From assembly GCA_940337035.1 (NCBI GenBank), contig CALNHX010007405.1:1-64000 (forward strand): DNA of 64,000 nucleotides, given 5' to 3'. Below the pieces are notes generated by a model. It made no database searches and had not been told where the DNA came from. It saw nothing but the letters and a program-made list of their open reading frames with translations. Of the stretch, positions 20,313 through 31,594 are shown piece after piece; position 1 is the stretch's first letter; the number at the start of each line of letters is the position of its first letter. Origin of the DNA: Agriotes lineatus. Taxonomy: Eukaryota > Arthropoda > Insecta > Coleoptera > Elateridae. Position numbers and translations under genes: made by a program.

Positions 20313-22517
20313 TTAGGGACAGGCTATAAATTTCTTCCAGGTATTTCTGTGCTGTGCTAGTTGCTTTGCTTCATCCCAAGTTTTTCCTTTTTTGTTAATA
20401 CAGTCCACTACACAGTTCACCCACGTTCTCCTTGGACGGCCGCGCATTCTTTTCCCCGGAACACTAGCTTCACACGCAATTTTTGGCAGTCTGTTTTCCT
20501 TCATACGCCACAGATGACCCAACCAACGTAGTTGTTGTTTTATTATTAATTCGCACACCGGTTTTACATTTAGTACGCGGCGAATCGCTTTGTTACGTAT
20601 TTTATCACGCCTTGTTTTGCCTACGATGCACCTGAGGAACCTCATTTCCGCACTTTGCAAACGCGATTTCTGCCTGTCAGTGAGGGGCCAGGATTCGCAG
20701 CCATACGTTAAGGTTGGGACGAAAAGAGCCTTATATATCTGAACTTTTGTACGTCTCGACAGTTCCTTTCTTCCTAAGGCGTGTTTTGCTATGTCGTGAA
20801 ATAATTTATTTCCTGCTTTCATTCTCAGGTCCACTTCTTCATCCAGGTTCCCATTTTCGGCTATTGTACAACCTAGATACTTGAAGGCGACAACTTGTTC
20901 AACTTGTTGGTGCTCTAATTGGATGTTGGCAACTACATGCTGTCTGGCTACTACCATTGTTTTTGTTTTTGGCACGTTGATTTTTAAATCGTAGCATTTT
21001 AGTTTTGCATGCAGTACCGATAGATTATGTTGCAGGTGTGACTCTTTGTTACTTATCAGGACTATGTCGTCTGCGTAGGCCAAGACGTTCATATTTACTG
21101 GGGTCATCTTACGATAGGCCCAGTAGAACTTTTTAAAATCTGGTTCGCATAATTTTATTACCTCGTCTATTAAGATATTAAAAAGCAGTGGGCTTAAAAT
21201 ACTTCCCTGTCTGACTCCTGATTTGCATAAGAATTCTTCCGAGGAACTATTGCCGGTTCTTACATAATTACGGCAGCGGGTGTACAGGCTTTGAATTGCT
21301 TTGATTAAGTTGCTATCATTTACCCTTGAGGATAGAATTTCCCAAATATGTTCTCTTCGGATGCTATCGAACGCTTGTTTTAGATCAACGAAGCACAAGT
21401 AAATTACATGATTTTTCTCCAGTGATTTTTCTAGTATTTGGCGGATTGTGAATATATGGTCCTGTGTTCCTCTCCCGGTCCTGAAGCCTGCTTGAAATTC
21501 ATTTAGGTTATGCTCGGTAGCGTCTTGTAGTCGTTTCTGGAGGATTGCTTCATATATTTTACATGCGATGGAGAGCAGGGTAATTGGCCTGTAGTTCCCG
21601 CAAATTCTTTTATCGCCTTTTTTATGGATAGGTAGAATGATACCGATCTCCCAATCTCTGGGAATGTTTTTATTTGTCCATACTGTGTTGATTAGCGACA
21701 GGAGGGTTTTTAGACCTTCGGGCCCCAGATATTTAAACATTTCCGGACTCATTTTGTCGTGACCGCATGCTTTGCCAGTTTTTAATTTTACCACTGCATT
21801 TTTCAGTTCAGCTAGGCTTATCGAGACCTCTGTATCTTGGGTTAGCTGAGGGTTGTTTTCTGTGTATACTATATTGTTACCGATCTCCCCAAATATCCCT
21901 GCGTAATATTCTTTCCAACGTGCCATAATCTCATTATTCTCGGTCAACAGTCTTCCCGTTCCATCTTCTATGGCATTCAGAGGGGATGCTTTCCCTTTTC
22001 TCAATTGTTTTAAAACTCTATAAAACAGCTTTTGGTCACTTTTAAAATTACGCTCCATTTTAATGCCGAAATCTTCCCAGCTGTGTACCTTTGCATCCCT
22101 CACTAGGTTTTTCACCTTCGCTCTTTGGTGTTTGTATTGCTGAAAGTCCTCCTCTGACTTAGTTTCCAGGTATCTGGTCCACCTACGTTTCTTTTCTTTT
22201 ACTTCCATTTGGATTGGCTTGGACCACCAGGCTGTTTGTTGCATTCTTGGTTTACTTGACGGGTTGACGGTCCCGCATGCCTTCTCCGCAGCTGCGAGCA
22301 CCAAGTCCTTAAACAACTGCCATATCCTCTCAGTGTCACCCTCCAGTGTCTGCCAGTCTACTAATACAATTTTTTGCTCTACCAGGTTTTGGAATTTGTG
22401 TTGAGTCACTGACTGTCTTAGCTTGTGATATTTAATTGAAGTTAATGTTTTTATCGTATCCTTTTGCGGTGTAGCCAGAGCTGAAATACTACTTTCCATG
22501 CTTAATTCTAACACCAC
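20313..22517 (-). CDS. RTE-like LINE reverse transcriptase and C-terminal domain
   Basis: A 734-codon uninterrupted part of ORF2. It has NYRPITLLSIACKIYEAIL, the palm start FVDLKQAFDSIRRE, SGVRQGSILSPLLFNILIDE and the catalytic box AYADDIVLIS. After these come YLGCTIAENGNLDEEVDLR, TYGCESWPLTDRQKSRLQ and RGRPRRTWVNCVVD, the usual RTE order. All catalytic residues are present. The same frame stays open upstream to the TAG near 22632, so the start codon here is not real; the protein is the 3' part of a larger polyprotein. Confidence 0.9.
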   Translation of the reverse strand: MVLELSMESSISALATPQKDTIKTLTSIKYHKLRQSVTQHKFQNLVEQKIVLVDWQTLEGDTERIWQLFKDLVLAAAEKACGTVNPSSKPRMQQTAWWSKPIQMEVKEKKRRWTRYLETKSEEDFQQYKHQRAKVKNLVRDAKVHSWEDFGIKMERNFKSDQKLFYRVLKQLRKGKASPLNAIEDGTGRLLTENNEIMARWKEYYAGIFGEIGNNIVYTENNPQLTQDTEVSISLAELKNAVVKLKTGKACGHDKMSPEMFKYLGPEGLKTLLSLINTVWTNKNIPRDWEIGIILPIHKKGDKRICGNYRPITLLSIACKIYEAILQKRLQDATEHNLNEFQAGFRTGRGTQDHIFTIRQILEKSLEKNHVIYLCFVDLKQAFDSIRREHIWEILSSRVNDSNLIKAIQSLYTRCRNYVRTGNSSSEEFLCKSGVRQGSILSPLLFNILIDEVIKLCEPDFKKFYWAYRKMTPVNMNVLAYADDIVLISNKESHLQHNLSVLHAKLKCYDLKINVPKTKTMVVARQHVVANIQLEHQQVEQVVAFKYLGCTIAENGNLDEEVDLRMKAGNKLFHDIAKHALGRKELSRRTKVQIYKALFVPTLTYGCESWPLTDRQKSRLQSAEMRFLRCIVGKTRRDKIRNKAIRRVLNVKPVCELIIKQQLRWLGHLWRMKENRLPKIACEASVPGKRMRGRPRRTWVNCVVDCINKKGKTWDEAKQLAQHRNTWKKFIACP

Positions 22518-22631
22518 TAAATAATGCTCCGACCCTATTTCAGCACCGCGCTTGGTGCTTACATTTTTAACCCTTTTTAAGTTCCGTTTATTTATTATAA
22601 AATAGTCGATTATGGATCGCTCATTTCGTGA

Positions 22632-23598
22632 CTAGCGGACACGTGTGTATTTGTGAATATCTTTTTTCTGAAACCACGTATTTGTAATTAGTAGCTCGTT
22701 ATTCACATAGAATTCTAAGAGTTTATAGCCATTATTATTACGGGTTTCTTCCTCGTAAATGCCCAACACTTCTTTGAATCTTTTGTTTTGTTTACCTACC
22801 CTGCTGTTCAGGTCACCTATTATGAATACTTCCCCCTTGCTTTTATCAATTGCGGCCTGCAACATATCATAAAAGTTAATTTTTATATTTTCTTTTTCAT
22901 TTTCTTGCGGGCCATAGGCTACAATGAAGCTTAGTAATTGTTGACTTATTTCGATTTCCACCATTAAGATATTTTCCGACATGAACTGCCAGTATTTGAT
23001 GTTTGGTTTTAGTGTTTTTTATTAGGCAGGCCACACCTGCTCTGGCGCGTTGATCGACTGGTACCCCACTATAAAGTAGGATATGCTCATCAGTTGTAGT
23101 AATACAACCTGAACCCTTTCGTTATGTTTCAGTAAGTCCTAGAATGCATAGCTTTGCTTTAGTGAATTCGGATACTAGTTCTTCCTCCTTCCCAGTTAAG
23201 CTGCACGTATTCCATGTCCCGATTTTTATGTGTTCCTTTACTTGCATATGTGTAAGAAATGTATGTTTTTTAGTATTAGTAATGCTTAATATCGTGTCCA
23301 GATTCCTAGCTTGTTTCTTCATCGAGGGGCCGTCCGGGTTGAACTTCTCTAGTCGTTTTTTTGGAGCTTCCTGGTTGGCAGAACACTCTTCTATGTTGTT
23401 CGTTTTTGTATTCCATCTGAATTTGGAGTTGTTTATCCATATTTTATTGTAACCGACTTTGGCTTTCCTGCCTGCCCCCTCCTGCTCCTTCTTTATTTGT
23501 CTCAAGTTCCACTGAATTTTTCGTTCCTCCTGGGTTAGTTCACTGTTTATGTATATTTTTTTCTTAAGTAGAACGTGCGCGCTCTTCATTATTTCCAT
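22632..23598 (-). pseudogene. RTE-like LINE endonuclease region, broken
   Basis: The upstream piece (23122-23598) ends IGTWNTCSLTGKEEELVSEF / AKLCILGLTET, the start of an AP-type endonuclease. The downstream piece (22632-22982) has FIVAYGPQE, GEVFIIGDLNSRVG and a final KYTRVR. Between them the frame carries a stop and a one-base slip, and a TAG separates the end from the RT frame. Undamaged, they would form one polyprotein with 20313-22517. Confidence 0.8.
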
Positions 23599-23610
23599 TT
23601 TTTCTTTCCA

Positions 23611-23855
23611 CTCACATATCTAATCTGAACGTAGCATCTCAAAGTTTATTTTTTTATCAAAATTTATATCAAGAGATAAAAAAAAACTGTTCCTCAGCGG
23701 GCTGTGGAAATTCAAAGTATGAATAATATGTTGGTGACTGTACGTCAATGTTAAATTCGAAGTTATACTAGTATAAATTTTGCTATTACATACTTCTTTC
23801 AATAAAAAATAAAAAAATCAACTTTGAGATACAACGTTCAGATTAGATATGTGAG
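23611..23855. mobile_element. MITE, 22-bp inverted ends
   Basis: CTCACATATCTAATCTGAAC at 23611 is mirrored at 23836-23855. The interior includes the GCGGGCTGTGGAAATTCAAA core shared with 4590 and, in part, 31235. Confidence 0.7.
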
Positions 23856-24337
23856 CTTCTGTTGAAATTTCAAACATCTTTTCCCAGTAATACTTATGCT
23901 TTCCTTTCAAATAAAAAGTACTTTATTCTTAACCAAATTTCACGTTGTCTCGTTTTATAACCACCCTGTATGTTATTTCAAAATTTTGGTAGTGGCTGCG
24001 GACTTGCTAGATGAAGCAAAACTGTTTATCAAGAGTGACTGTTCTTCCTAAAATGCAAAATAAGAAAGTTTACAAGTATAGTTAGGTCTATCTGGGGACA
24101 CACTGTATATAGTTTGACTCGTAGATTCAGAAAAACATAAAATATACTGGGTGTTCCATTTAAAAAATTATTAAACTTAGTATCATTTCCGGTAAAACCG
24201 GAAGTCAGCCAGTTTGACTATATCTATCGGCCAATCAGAAATTATGTCTAGTATCTTGGTATAAAATTTTATCCACATCGATTCATAAATAAAAAAGATA
24301 TAAGCATGGCCCTAGTCTCATTGTCACACGGTATACC

Positions 24338-25298
24338 GGGTGTCCACTTACAAACTGGAACATAAAGATTTAACATTGTTTTTAACAGTTTCATGGATTC
24401 TTGCTCGCCAATTCAACCTACAGAAAATGTTTTTTTATCAATGGATAGAGAAAATTATTGCCCATTTAATGGTATCAAAAATTAAACTATTTTTGTCAAT
24501 TTTCGTTGAAAATTATTAATAAAAAAATTTCATGTTTTTTAAACGAGTTGCCTTGGCTTGAAAAAAGTTGACAGTTATACTAACATTAATTTGTGATTAG
24601 ATGACATTCAGAGTTAGTTCAGTAGTTTTTACTTTATAAAATTACCGATTCCTCGAACGAAGAGGGAGTTTTTATCCTTAAAACATATTACACAAGGGTT
24701 ACTTTGCGTAGAGTAAAAGATAGTTTTCAATGAAATTTGACAAATAGTAATTTATTATACAAGACGATAAAGTTAAATTTTATCCACGAGTGAATCGTTT
24801 AACGTCGAGACGAAGTCGAGACGTTAATGATTCAAGAGTGGATAGAAATAACTTTATCGTCGTGTATAATACAACATTTTTTTCTATAGCAAAAACTTTA
24901 ACAATTTTAAAAGAAAATAAGGACAGTCAATCACATTCCAAATGTCAGTAGCTAGATGGGGTTGCTACGATAATACGAAGCTGTCATATTTAATTTAAAC
25001 AAAAGTTAGAAAATTAAATTACTTTATCTATCCTTGATGTTAAAGTGCTACTTTATCTACCCTTGCTGTTAAAGTAAAACTTGACCTTTTGTTTTAAGTT
25101 GATAAAAGCACACTTTAACATGTGCTATAGAAAAAAAAAATTTAATTTTTAATTTCAGTAGATGCGCAATATTTCTCTCTTTCCATTGATACCAAAATAT
25201 TTACTGTAGCTTGAATTGGCGAGCAGGAATCCATGAAACTGCTAAAAACAATGTTAAATCCACATGTTCCAGTTTGAAAGTGGACACCCGGTATACAG
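24338..25298. mobile_element. Non-autonomous mariner-like element, nested
   Basis: Ends GTATACCGGGTGTCCAC / GTGGACACCCGGTATAC, with inner matches such as CAGTTTCATGGATTCTTGCT and its mirror, give arms of about 150 bp. The interior contains hairpin H1 (24754-24870) and no ORF. Confidence 0.7.
24754..24870 (+). repeat. Hairpin H1 with CGAG apex
   Basis: The arms (left ATTATACAAGACGATAAAG, right mirrored) pair over about 50 bp around the apex CGAGACGAAGTCGAG at 24805-24819. Confidence 0.8.
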
Positions 25299-25455
25299 GG
25301 TTTTCAAAGTTAAGTCGGCAGTATTGCTAACTTCGTTATTATTGGAACTTACAAAGTCAGTTAAATAGGCATACTAGTAGTATTTTTTTTTCGCCAATTA
25401 CGATGGCGAAAACGAAATCAAAATCGAACAACGCGTTCGCGAGTTATATCAAAAA
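25293..25455 (+). repeat. Mariner-like element terminus, copy 1
   Basis: ACAGGGTTTTCAAAGTTAAG...GAACAACGCGTTCGCGAGTT, present again inverted at 25913-26072. Confidence 0.65.
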
Positions 25456-25486
25456 GTTCAATTTTTTCAAATGGGACACTCAGTAT

Positions 25487-25575
25487 ACAATTATATGCTT
25501 TTCGGACTTTTTTGTGATTTACACCCTAGACAGTGGAAAAAGTCCGAAAAGCATATCATAATAGACCACTGCCAA
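25487..25575 (+). repeat. Deleted copy of the 48388-48603 palindromic MITE
   Basis: ATATGCTTTTCGGACTTTT, then CACCCTAGACAGTGGAAAAA and AATAGACCACTGCC match the right arm and flank of the MITE at 48388-48620. Most of the left arm is missing. Confidence 0.6.
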
Positions 25576-25912
25576 AAAATTACATTCAGAGAACAAATCA
25601 GTATACAATATTTACAATCGACAGGAAATTGAATTCTGATCAAAAAGTGTCCTATGTCCTTTTATCATAATATCAAAAATGACAAAGGTGTTGATGATTT
25701 TTCAAATTCGTCAAGGTGACTGTGTTAGTAGCAATTTTGCCTTATCATAAAATAGAAATTAAAAAGAATATCAATGAAGTGAAACAATATCGTTTATTTC
25801 AAATTATTCTATGAACTTATAAAAACAAAACTCAAATTAGATGCTCAAAAACATCACCCTCTTGCTCCAAGCATTCTTGAGCCCGCTTGTAAACGCTTCT
25901 AGTGGCCCTGGC

Positions 25913-26072
25913 AATGACATAACTCGCGAACGCGTTGTTCGATTTTGATTCTGTTTTCACCATCGTAATTGGCGAAAAAAATACTACTAGTTTGCCTATT
26001 TAACTGACTTTGTAGCTCCAATAATAACAAAGTTAGCAATAGTGCCGACTTAACTTTGAAAACCCTGTATAC
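25913..26072 (-). repeat. Mariner-like element terminus, copy 2
   Basis: Inverted copy of 25293-25455 with a few substitutions. Confidence 0.65.
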
Positions 26073-26148
26073 AAGGTTATCATAAAGTAAAAGATATATG
26101 TATTTTAACTTATTATAACTTTTTAACAAATTAAGTTAATAACAAAAA

Positions 26149-26598
26149 CTAAACGATATTTAATTGTTTAAATAATGGGATTTTGTATGCCCAAACCCAG
26201 TTACCGCAAATGTTCAATATGACCTCCATTTTGATCTTTTGAAATTTTTTTGTAATTTTCCAAACCGTGCTGTACGGCATTTGCAATCGCTTGGATATCG
26301 CATTTGCACTGCTGATTGCTAGTGGATTACCTCTGGCTATGTCCTGATTTTCATGAAGAACCTCTGCAACTTGGACATCACTAATCCTTGGTCTTCCTGA
26401 TCTCGGAAGGTCAATTACCGAACCTGTTCTTTCAAATTTTTGTATCAAATTGCGGTACGCTTTCATTTGACAGGGCCCCGCTCTCAAACCCATTCTCGTG
26501 CAAAATTTTCGTAATCCAGAGGTGTAATTTCTGCCGCATTCATAATAAGACTGAACTAAACCAATTCTTGTTTGTAGATCCATGCTATTATGAAACAA
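26149..26598 (-). pseudogene. Mariner-like transposase: DNA-binding domain joined to C-terminal tip
   Basis: The helix-turn-helix region is clear: RIGLVQSYYECGRNYTSGLR, then KFERTGSVIDLPRSGRPRIS and ISKRLQMPYSTVWKITKKF. The catalytic DDE domain is absent. In the next frame the text runs straight into QNGGHIEHLR and a stop, the usual last residues of this transposase class (GGHFEHLL). An internal deletion therefore fused the two ends, leaving a possible DNA-binding fragment without catalysis. Confidence 0.7.
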
Positions 26599-26599
26599 T

Positions 26600-28160
26600 A
26601 AAGAAGCCGACCGCGATTGACTAATTAAAATAATTGATGGTAGTAAAAAAAATCGCAGATCAACCCCCCTACCGTTTATACACCACGGCAGCTCTAAAAA
26701 ACTCTTTACTCACCGCGATGGCCCTAGCTAACTCAAATATCGGCGGCCTTAGATCGTAGGTTCAAATCATCAGCTATGTGCCCTGGAATGTCTTCAAAAA
26801 AGGAAAGGAAATGGGCGCCAGAAATCAAAAGATTTCCAATAATAAGAAAAATAAACTACAAGTGACTAGCGTTTAATTAATAATCAATAATAGAAAAGTC
26901 TTGAAATGTCAGTAGTAAATTATCAGAATAATTAAAATTCAAACAATTTTATAACAACATTGTGTACGTGAACTGAAGGTTGCGACACGCATAAAATTAA
27001 AAACCCCTTTCGGGTTATTTTAATAACTCTAAATTCAAATTATTCATGGGATATGCATACCTCAATCATTTAATAATACCTTCTGTTTAGGCTATTGAAA
27101 TAAAAAAGCGTGACTGTACCTTTTACAGAGGGTCGAAATACACATCAAAATAGCAACTTTAAATATAGCATAATTAGATATAAGCATAAAAATTTAAATA
27201 TTAAAATAAGAGTATGTATGAAATTGAATGTTACATTACATGTTAATAATTGCGGAACGTATGCATTTAAATTTTAAATATTTACGGTTTTAAAATGTAT
27301 AAATGTAAAATACAGGTATTGAAGATACGATATATCTCGGAATAGCACAAACTAACCTCGCTTCACCAACGTGCAAAAACGGCTAACAGGCGAACGCTGG
27401 CTGGGGGTTGCTACACCCTGTTGTTTAAAATAAGTTGGTCGTGATCTGCTACCATAATGGAATACAGCAAAAGCACCCTCGAACGGCAGCAACTAAGCAG
27501 AGCGCCAGCAGGTGTTGAAAGTGCGATAAGGCTTGGCCTCTGAGAAAAACTCGTGTATGAAACTGGTAATTAAGAGCTAAGGAAAATATAATTACTATGG
27601 AGATAATAAGACAGAAAAGCGCAATCGTACCTGATCATAATCAGCCCTTAGAAACACACTGCTCATTGAAATTGGTTGAGCGCACGTAATTTGACTTGAA
27701 CAAAATCAAACCTCGGCAGCGCGAAATGCGCAGCCTGAGGCGAGAAGAATAAGTGCCTCGGACGAAAATTTCGTTTCTAAAAGGAGACTCGCACTCTGAT
27801 AAGAGATAGCGCAGGTCCAGAGGGCATCGTGCAAACGATAGGAACTTGATCCAGGTATAAAATACGCTGCTTTGGAAAATAGAAGAATTTGAAATGCAAA
27901 AGGATTTATAATTCAACTAAAAATATACAGGTTAAGCCTGAAATAATTGGATAAATGGCGAAACAATTAGACTAAGCCAAAAAATTGTTTCAATTACAGT
28001 TTGAGTCGTTAGAACTTTACGTTTACTTGAGTTTTAATTTGAAAATAAACTCCAAATTGAATGATTTCGTTTTGACACTCGTGTCAACAATTGTCATGAC
28101 AACGGTTTTGTTTTCCATAGATACAATAAAATCCCATTCCTCAAGCAATTAGATTTCGTT
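26600..28160. other. Interior of the mariner-like element, no gene seen
   Basis: AT-rich. A weak tRNA-like box pair (CTAGCTAACTC near 26725; AGGTTCAAATCAT near 26758) may mark a decayed SINE. ORFs such as 27641-27916 show no recognisable similarity. Confidence 0.4.
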
Positions 28161-28539
28161 TACTTTTTGTTGTTAGCTTGATTTCTTAAAAAGTTATAAT
28201 AAGTTAAAGTATATCCCTTATTTTATGATAACCCGACTCGACTGTACGCCAACCCCTTAGGCTTTAAGCGCTTTTCCCCAGCTGAGCTTAACCATTAAGT
28301 TCCTTTTAAAAACCATGATGTTTTGTAACCTATGTATACTATATTTATGTATTTAGATCACCCCCAGGGATCCAATAGAGTAATTAATATTATCGCCGTT
28401 TTGTTTCTTCTTGACACTATTGTGTTGGTGTATACATATTACAGGGCGACTGTGTCGCTGTGCCACTACAGCTGTGAGGCGAGGACCAGACGCGGAGGGT
28501 AGGCCTTCCAGGTAGGTGGTTGCGGCTGGCATTGTACGG

Positions 28540-28815
28540 CGATTTTCTCGAAATAGTAATTCGCGCATTTTCTCGAAATGGTTATTCGCGTATTTTCTCT
28601 AAATAGTTATTCGCGTATTTTCTCGAAATGGTTATTCGCGTATTTTCTCGAAATAGTTATTCGCGTATTTTCTCGAAATAGTTATTCGCGTATTTTCTCG
28701 AAATAGTTATTCGCGTATTTTCTCGAAATAGTTATTCGCGTATTTTCTCGACATAGTTATTCGCCTATTTTCTCGAAATAGTTATTAGCAGATTTTCTCG
28801 AAATAGCTATTCAGG
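28540..28815 (+). repeat. 25-bp tandem array, about 11 units
   Basis: The unit is TATTTTCTCGAAATAG followed by TTATTCGCG. Inner units are nearly identical (ATAG/ATGG variants) and the outer ones decay, as expected of unequal exchange or slippage. Confidence 0.9.
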
Positions 28816-29560
28816 TGCTACCCGAAGTAGTACTTGATTGTAACCCCGCCCCGTTCCGCCGTCCAGTTCCGGCAGAACGTGGAGATCCCGAGTCAGAGCT
28901 GGTGGAGCCCATTCTTTGATAACCATCAACACGTATTAAGTGACGCTCGCCCTGTGGCGTATCGGTGTTAACCCCGCCCATCTCCTTGAGCGCATTTCAG
29001 CTGGGGCCTTTAGCCTGTTTTATCGATCTTCCAGGGTGAGCGTACCACATTTCCCGGATTGGTCTAGCGATCGGTGCCTGCCCATCGGCAGGCGTCGTAA
29101 GAACCGTTTGATACCGTAACACAGTGAAGGAAGTGGGAGAAAAATGTCTGTGTAATTACACATCATTGGCTAGCTTTCCAGATTTGTATACAGCTTATAT
29201 CTTATTTTTTATATCGCGTTACTACAGCCTCCACTGAGAGATCTTTTTTTAAATTAAAAATTATTAAAAACTTTTTGCTAAGTAAGATGAGCCAAATACG
29301 TCTAAAGAGTTTTGCATTACTGAGTATCGAGAAAGTAAGAGCCAGTACTCTTGGTTTTAATTCACTGATAGATATATGAACTTTAGCAAAGTCTCGCAAA
29401 AGAGAGTTTAATTAAAATGCTATACCTACATATTTATATATCTATAAATTTTATTTTTCTTGTGAATTATTTAAATTTATATTCCTTTTACGTGGTTTTT
29501 GTTTTTGTATTTTCATATGTATTTTTATGTTTCATGTTATATTTTGCGAGTGTTTGATTT
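28816..29560. other. Unclassified, partly GC-richer repeat-like DNA
   Basis: 28830-29110 is GC-richer (GGCAGAACGTGGAGATCCCG, CTGCCCATCGGCAGGCGTCG) and may be a LINE or LTR-element leader, but no motif settles it. 29120-29560 is AT-rich with no feature. Confidence 0.35.
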
Positions 29561-29564
29561 AATG

Positions 29565-29956
29565 GTAAAACCAGTTTTACTTTATGGGTCGGAAACGTGG
29601 ACGGTTACAGAACTGGTAAAGCAGAGATTGCAGGTGTAAGTAAATAGGTGTTTGGTGGCAAGTCATTATTTCGTACAAAGATATTTGGGATCGAACAAAT
29701 CAGGTGGACATAAATAAAGAAATTATGAGAAAAAAATTTGGATGGTTAGGGCATACTTTGCGAAAATGTGACACTAAAATTTGCAGAAAAGTTTTGAGTG
29801 GGACCCTTAGGGATTCAGTAACAGAGGACGCCCGCGAAAAACGTGGAAGAGTACTGTAAAACAAGAGACAGGAAAGATTATAGCACAACTGAGCCAAATA
29901 GCAAAGGAAAATGACAACTGGAGAGAATATACCCTGTCCCAATCGGGAATAAGGGG

Positions 29957-30002
<46 letters not shown>
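29565..30002 (+). pseudogene. LINE 3' end with (ATT)n tail
   Basis: Frameshifted text: KPVLLYGSETWTVTELVKQ, a WLGH-like stretch, then NRGRPRKTWKSTVKQETGKI and a polyadenylation-like (TTA)n tail at 29957-30001. The order is that of RTE-like ORF2 ends. Confidence 0.7.
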
Positions 30003-30003
<1 letters not shown>

Positions 30004-30172
30004 GTTATATTTAATAAAACATCTAAATGTGTTTTATTTTGCAGTAAGTAACTTTTCATTTTAAGAAAAGAGCTTATTAATTTGCTTTTAAATTGAAAGT
30101 GTGGCATGACCAAAAATTTCCCCCCCCCTCTTTTTTCTGAAACTTCTGGTCTACAGCGGCTATCATTGATTC

Positions 30173-31170
30173 TTGCACACCGGCGCCAAACTGTCTTGTT
30201 ACGCCACTGGTGGAAAGGATGTTAAAATTATAAGAATGGGACCTGCAAATAAAAACAACTCAAGGCATATAAAAGTAATGTTTACGAAGAAGAAAAGTGC
30301 TATGGAAATATTGAAGAATATGAAAACAATCAGATTGACTGATTCGGATAGATATCGAGACCGCAATATTAAGAAAAGTAGTGTTGTCCTGATTTATGTA
30401 AATTTTCAAAGCTTACTAGGTAACAAGCATCAATTGGAAAATTTTATTCTCACCAGTAAAGCTGACATAATATGTTTGTGTGAAACTAGAATAACAAATG
30501 AAATTGATGAAAAAGAAATTGATATAGTTGGCGTACAGCTATTTGATTAAACCTTCTTAAGATGGTACCTGAAGATAAGCTCATTACAAGCAACTTTTCT
30601 AAACGAGCCGGATAGAATCAACGTTTTAACTTATTTTCAGTTATAATTCTTTAGAGAATGCAAATAAATAAACAGTATCCGGCGTAAATATTTTACATGA
30701 ATGGCTTTTAATTGATATTTAATGTATTTATTCCTAAAATTACAAAATATCAGTGCTGTTTTCAAACTTTTAAGCAAAACAGATCGGGGGTGAAAATGTG
30801 GTGACCCTGGAACGACAATGAAGAAGTTGCCAATGAAGACGTATCACAAAAAAGTGGTGGAGAAATAGAAGATATCTTATACTGAGTTAACTTTTGCTTT
30901 AAACAAATTACAGCATTCTGTTTTCAAATAAAATTTTAGAAGCCGGTCATGGTATATTACCTGCAGTGCACCTTTTAAATGGGTTTTACATAGGATAACT
31001 ACTTACGTTTTTAAGACGGTTTAAACAAATAGCACTACGCCAACTATATAGCCGACAAATCTTTCTTGTGCTTGTCAGAAAGTAGGCATACAGGAGGTGT
31101 AGTAACTTATGTAAAACACCATATTAGTGTCAGTATAGAAAAAGTAAATGTTTGTGTTCGAAATCCATTT
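30173..31170 (+). pseudogene. LINE ORF1/ORF2 fusion and endonuclease start
   Basis: The ORF at 30173-30550 joins an ORF1-like piece (RMGPANKNNSRHIKVMFTKK) to the start of ORF2 (VLIYVNFQSLLGNKHQLENF, ADIICLCETRI), apparently through an internal deletion. Endonuclease text resumes near 31040 (SESRHTGGVVTYVKHHISV). A likely insertion lies at 30545-31025, and the copy probably resumes at 33943. Confidence 0.6.
30545..31025. mobile_element. Possible piggyBac-type MITE in LINE endonuclease
   Basis: TTAAACCTTCTTAA at 30547 is mirrored by TTAAGACGGTTTAA near 31013. TTAA at both junctions and the interruption of the LINE support a TTAA-targeting insertion. The ends are short, so this is tentative. 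Confidence 0.4.
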
Positions 31171-31227
31171 TTTCGCATTTTGTAAATAAGCATTTATATC
31201 AAAGCATTATACCACATGTCCAATAAA

Positions 31228-31400
31228 AAAGGCAGCTGTGGAAATTCAAACATATGAATAATATGTTGGTGCACTGTAAGTTTATGTCAAATTTGAGGTT
31301 AGCAGGTTAGGTTTTCCGTCAGTTTTGACACAGACTGAGGCTAAACTTAACCTGATAACCTCGAATTTGACAGTGACTATATAGTAAAGTGACATTTCTA
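31228..31400. repeat. Copy of the GGTTAGCAGGTTAGG foldback core
   Basis: GCTGTGGAAATTCAAA, GAGGTTAGCAGGTTAGG and the mirrored AACCTGATAACCTCGAATTT form a hairpin related to 4575-4740 and 44585-44720. Confidence 0.6.
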
Positions 31401-31594
31401 TGCACCAAAGTGCCACGTTATTAAGCGATTTTGAATTTAGTAAAATAGCATATTATTATAAAACATGCCAAAAAATATTTTGTCGTCGACTAGCATCACA
31501 ATGCCATCTTTAATGTAGGGAAAATCATGCATAATCACCTACTTTATGGCACGAATGCCATAAAGTTGTCATAACAACAAAATAAACACAAAGA

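Larger units (their letters stand above)
20252..23605 (-). mobile_element. RTE-like LINE, nearly full length
   Basis: It reads 5' to 3' on the minus strand: a short N-terminal region, an AP-type endonuclease, RT, C-terminal region and a (TAAG)n tail at 20252-20270. Only a few lesions break ORF2: a stop just after LGLTET near 23118, a slip near 23020 and a TAG just after YTRVR near 22632. The 5' end abuts a MITE at 23611. Confidence 0.85.
24145..25490. mobile_element. Mariner-like terminal repeats with nested elements
   Basis: ATACTGGGTGTTCCATTTAAA at about 24153 is mirrored by CAAATGGGACACTCAGTATAC ending near 25483. Nested inside are the element at 24338-25298 and a terminal fragment at 25293-25455. 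No transposase was seen. Confidence 0.6.
26073..28232. mobile_element. Mariner-like element with deleted transposase
   Basis: GGTTATCATAAAGTAAAAGA near 26076 and AACTTATTATAACTTTTTAA near 26106 are mirrored at about 28165-28232 (ATAATAAGTT, TTTATGATAACCC). The transposase N-terminus lies on the minus strand near the left end. Confidence 0.6.
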
